A stretch of DNA of 64,000 nucleotides from Natranaerofaba carboxydovora (GTDB lineage Bacteria; Bacillota; Natranaerobiia; Natranaerobiales; Natranaerofabaceae). Under the pieces are notes generated by a model. It did not search any database and was not told the DNA's origin. It saw nothing but the letters and a program-made list of their open reading frames with translations. Made by a program: the position numbers and the translations under genes. The stretch lies in NCBI RefSeq assembly GCF_022539405.1, contig NZ_CP054394.1:250501-314500 (forward strand), read 5' to 3'. Shown here in pieces: positions 61,250 to 64,000 of this stretch. Within the stretch, counting starts at the first letter, position 1. Each line of letters begins with the position of its first letter.

Positions 61250-62866
61250 ATGATGATGGATTATCAATTAACTTTAAAAACTATTTTGTCTAGGGCAAAA
61301 AACATTTACTCAAAAAAAGAGGTTATTTCTAGAGATTATTCAGAGGACTTTAAGTACACTTATGGTGACATGTATGAAAGGGTAAAAAAGCTCGGAAATG
61401 TCCTGGAAGAATTAGGAGTCAAAAAAGGTGACAAAATAGGAACTTTGGCCTGGAATAATCACAGACATTTGGAGATATACTTTGCCGTTCCTATGACTGG
61501 CGCGATCCTTCATACGCTAAATCTGCGTTTGTCAGCAGAACAGCTTGCTTATGTCATTAATCACGGTGAGGACAAGGTTATATTTGTGGACAAAGATGTA
61601 GTTCCATTACTTGAAGCTATTCAAGACCACCTAAAAACCGTTGAAAAAATAGTCATTATGTCTGATACCAAGGAAGTTCCAGAAAATAATTTAAAAGGTG
61701 AAGTTTTCTCATACGAAGCTCTCTTGGAAAAAGCATCTTCAGAAATAGAATTTCCAGACTTAGACGAAAAAACTCCGGCAGCTATGTGCTATACTACTGC
61801 GACAACGGGTAACCCCAAAGGTGTTGTTTATACTCATAGATCAATTGTGCTTCACTGCTTTTCTATTATATGTCCTGAGGCCCTTGATCTTCATGAATCT
61901 GATTGTTTAATGCCTTTTGTTCCAATGTTTCATGTTAACGCCTGGGGGCTTCCTTATGCTGCAACCTGGGTAGGAGCTAATCAGGTTTATCCAGGCTCTA
62001 GACCTGACCCGGAAACTGTCTGCAGGTTAATGGATGACTACAAGGTTACCCTAGGAGCAGGTGTACCTACTATTTGGATGGGAACATATCCTGTTTGGGA
62101 ACAAGGAAAGTATGAATACTCGCATATCAGGGGACTTGTCTGCGGTGGCTCTGCTGCACCAAGACATTTGATTAAAGGATATAGTCAGGTGTTAGGAATA
62201 CCAATTATTCATGCTTATGGTATGACAGAAACCTCACCTCTTGTTCTAGCTTCTAAACCAAAAAGTTATATGCAGGACTTAGACGAAGAAGAGAAAATAA
62301 ATATTGCTACTAAACAGGGATTGTTAGTACCAGGTCTTGAAATGAAAGCTATAGACGATGAAGGCAATGAAATTAAATGGGACGGTACGGAAATGGGAGA
62401 ACTATTATTAAAAGGTCCCTGGATTGCTGGAGAATACTATAAAGAACCAGAAAAGACTGAAGAAACCATAAAGGATGGCTGGCTTCATACCGGAGATATA
62501 GTTACAATCGATCAGGAAGGATATGTGAAGATTGTAGACAGAGCAAAAGATTTGATAAAAAGCGGGGGAGAGTGGATATCATCAGTTGATCTTGAGAACA
62601 TAATAATGACTCATCCAAATGTTAAAGAAGCTGCTGTGATATCAGTTCCACATGAAAAATGGATTGAAAGGCCAATGGCTTTTGTGGTTTTAGATGATGA
62701 AGGTAAAGATAAAATCACAGAAAAAGATATACTAGAACATATCGAACCGAAGGTGTCTAGAATTTGGGTACCAGATAAAGTAGAGTTCATAGATGAAATT
62801 CCAAAAACAAGCGTAGGTAAATTTAGTAAAAGAGTATTGAGAGAAAAGTATGTGGAGGAAGAATAA
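61250..62866 (+). CDS. AMP-forming acyl-CoA synthetase (fatty-acid CoA ligase)
   Basis: 538 residues, GGGAGG before ATGATGATG. The AMP-binding P-loop is TTATTGNPKGVVYTHRS. Also visible are PMFHVNAWGLP, HAYGMTETSPL, the hinge region LHTGDIVTID, and the C-terminal catalytic Lys in IPKTSVGKFSKRVLRE. It activates a medium- or long-chain fatty acid, or an aryl acid, with ATP and CoA. Soluble, monocistronic, followed by a terminator. Chain-length preference cannot be read by eye. Confidence 0.9.
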   Translation: MMMDYQLTLKTILSRAKNIYSKKEVISRDYSEDFKYTYGDMYERVKKLGNVLEELGVKKGDKIGTLAWNNHRHLEIYFAVPMTGAILHTLNLRLSAEQLAYVINHGEDKVIFVDKDVVPLLEAIQDHLKTVEKIVIMSDTKEVPENNLKGEVFSYEALLEKASSEIEFPDLDEKTPAAMCYTTATTGNPKGVVYTHRSIVLHCFSIICPEALDLHESDCLMPFVPMFHVNAWGLPYAATWVGANQVYPGSRPDPETVCRLMDDYKVTLGAGVPTIWMGTYPVWEQGKYEYSHIRGLVCGGSAAPRHLIKGYSQVLGIPIIHAYGMTETSPLVLASKPKSYMQDLDEEEKINIATKQGLLVPGLEMKAIDDEGNEIKWDGTEMGELLLKGPWIAGEYYKEPEKTEETIKDGWLHTGDIVTIDQEGYVKIVDRAKDLIKSGGEWISSVDLENIIMTHPNVKEAAVISVPHEKWIERPMAFVVLDDEGKDKITEKDILEHIEPKVSRIWVPDKVEFIDEIPKTSVGKFSKRVLREKYVEEE

Positions 62867-62945
62867 AATATAAACTGAAGAAATAATAAACAGATTAAAT
62901 AGATAAATAAAATTAAATAGACAAAGTTATACAAAGTTAAAAATT

Positions 62946-62990
62946 AGCTGTCGGATTTTTAATTCTTTTATATATCCGACAGCTTTTTTT
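62946..62990 (+). terminator. Terminator of the acyl-CoA synthetase gene
   Basis: AGCTGTCGGAT / ATCCGACAGCT, perfect 11-bp stem, followed by six further T residues. Confidence 0.9.
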
Positions 62991-63020
62991 ACTTTTTTAG
63001 TGCGTGAGTGAATTTGGTCT

Positions 63021-64000
63021 TTAGCTTTGATATGATAACCAAATATTTTTTAAATTTTGTTTTCCCATAGTGGATATAATGTAATCTGCATATTCTTTTC
63101 CGGTTGCCCCGGTATGTCTGCCAGTTAATTGTAATTTTTTTTCGTATTGACCGCAGATATCTAGTGCCATGTCCAAAGTCTCTGCTTTTTCTTGATGTCC
63201 TATGTGGGATAGCATCATTGCACTAGCCCTTAGAAGACTGCTTGGATCTGCATATTCGCCCCTTCCGTTTTCTACCATTCTAAGGCCTGAACCATGGATG
63301 GCTTCAAACATGGCATGATTTTTGCCAATGTTGGCACTTCCTGCAGTGCCAACACCTCCCTGGAGTTCTGCTGCTTGATCAGTTAATATGTCCCCGTACA
63401 GATTGGGGAGGACAATTACATCGAATTCTGCCTGTCTGGCAGGATCTATAAGCTTGGCAGCCATTATATCAACATACCAATCGTCGAACTCGATATCCGG
63501 GTATTCACCGGCAATTTTTTTTGCTGTATTCAAAAACTTACCATCTGTGCATTTTATAATATTAGCTTTGGTTACTGCAGTTACTTTTCTCCTCTTATTA
63601 ATTCTCGCAAACTCAAAGGCTGACCGTATTATTCTATCTGCACCTTCCTGGGTAATTGATTTGAAATCTAATGCAAGTTCCTCAGTTACATTAATTCCAT
63701 CATCTCCAAGAATATATGAGTCTTCTGTGTTTTCTCTGAAAAATACCCAATCAATATTTTTTTCTGGTACTTTGACAGGACGCATATTAGCGAAGAGATC
63801 TAGTTCCCGACGAATAGTAACGTTAGCACTTCCTATGTTGGGCCATTTGTCGCCTTCGCGGGGAGTTGTGGTTGGACCTTTCAAAATCACATGACACATC
63901 TTTAATTGCGAAAGGATATCATCAGGAACTGCTTTATTTTGTTTTGCCCTGTTTTCAATTGTCAGTCCGTTAATTTCAACAAACTCAATCTGTCCTGAAT
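63021..64000 (-). CDS. Isocitrate/isopropylmalate-type dehydrogenase (5' end outside window)
   Basis: The frame is open to the right edge (upstream residues SGQIEFVEINGLTIENRA precede an internal ATG at 63899), so the gene is cut by the window. The visible 326 residues have KGPTTTPREG and a substrate-site Arg run (NVTIRRELDLFANMRP). ENTEDSYI, LPNLYGDILTDQAAELQGG (Mg-binding Asp) and HAMFEAIHGSGLRM (NAD(P)-binding) follow. It is a beta-decarboxylating dehydrogenase. Isocitrate is more likely than isopropylmalate given no leu neighbours, but this is not certain. Confidence 0.85.
   Translation of the reverse strand, partial: SGQIEFVEINGLTIENRAKQNKAVPDDILSQLKMCHVILKGPTTTPREGDKWPNIGSANVTIRRELDLFANMRPVKVPEKNIDWVFFRENTEDSYILGDDGINVTEELALDFKSITQEGADRIIRSAFEFARINKRRKVTAVTKANIIKCTDGKFLNTAKKIAGEYPDIEFDDWYVDIMAAKLIDPARQAEFDVIVLPNLYGDILTDQAAELQGGVGTAGSANIGKNHAMFEAIHGSGLRMVENGRGEYADPSSLLRASAMMLSHIGHQEKAETLDMALDICGQYEKKLQLTGRHTGATGKEYADYIISTMGKQNLKNIWLSYQS

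Noticed and set aside
63388-63894. 168-codon plus-strand frame opposite the dehydrogenase
   Set aside because: Complement of a conserved enzyme; no ribosome site and no domain.

Overview
The window looks like the chromosome of a low-GC, strictly anaerobic, fermentative member of the Bacillota. Supporting signs are AT-rich DNA, strong AGGAGG-type ribosome sites with many TTG/GTG starts, a glycyl radical enzyme with its activase, a formate dehydrogenase with NuoE/NuoF-like electron-transfer subunits, a TAXI-type TRAP transporter and rather acidic proteins. A halo-alkaliphilic clostridial relative (Natranaerobius-like) is possible, but no rRNA is present and the genus is not proven.

Layout. (1) 0-8 kb, sulfur metabolism: the 3' part of a sulfite/nitrite-reductase fused to a TusA domain, a YezD protein, a ThiS-like sulfur carrier with a Cys-rich tail and a YeiH-type exporter. 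They are interrupted by an IS21-family element (istA/istB) that truncates a gene of tandem FMN-binding-like repeats. (2) 8-12 kb: a small unknown protein, a candidate minus-strand small RNA, a secreted polysaccharide deacetylase and a PAS-PAS-GGDEF-HD-GYP protein. (3) 11.8-27.8 kb, defence island: CRISPR array 1 (3 repeats), a two-gene PD-(D/E)XK nuclease module, a complete type I-B operon (cas6-cas8b-cas7-cas5-cas3-cas4-cas1-cas2) and CRISPR array 2 (64 repeats plus a degenerate one). The two arrays have related leaders.

The most interesting feature lies directly upstream of cas6. A promoter is followed by two degenerate CRISPR repeats flanking a short pseudo-spacer. The pseudo-spacer matches 16 of 17 bases starting at the predicted +1 of the cas6 promoter, including an 11-base perfect seed. 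It has the design of a crRNA-like RNA that would guide Cascade to repress its own operon (CreR/CreA type).

(4) 28-42.5 kb: a TAXI TRAP transporter (binding protein, DUF1850, fused permease) converges on a minus-strand block. That block runs formate/nitrite channel, NuoE-like, NuoF-like, formate dehydrogenase and a GlnK/GlnL-like two-component system. A copper P-type ATPase lies upstream. (5) 42.8-53.7 kb, diol/glycerol metabolism: a B12-independent glycyl radical dehydratase and activase, a PocR-domain histidine kinase with an AraC-type response regulator, glycerol dehydrogenase, a three-subunit B12-dependent diol/glycerol dehydratase and a GlcG/HbpS-like protein. (6) 53.8-64 kb: a DUF362 ferredoxin protein, alpha/beta hydrolase, glycerate kinase, chemoreceptor, a PadR-regulated FetAB-like ABC exporter, an acyl-CoA synthetase and the 3' part of an isocitrate/isopropylmalate-type dehydrogenase.

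Together the genes describe fermentation of small polyols, formate oxidation coupled to NAD(P), sulfite reduction and sulfur transfer, and a well-used adaptive immune system. No tRNA, rRNA or recognisable riboswitch was seen. All functional assignments come from motif recognition by eye; no database search was run.
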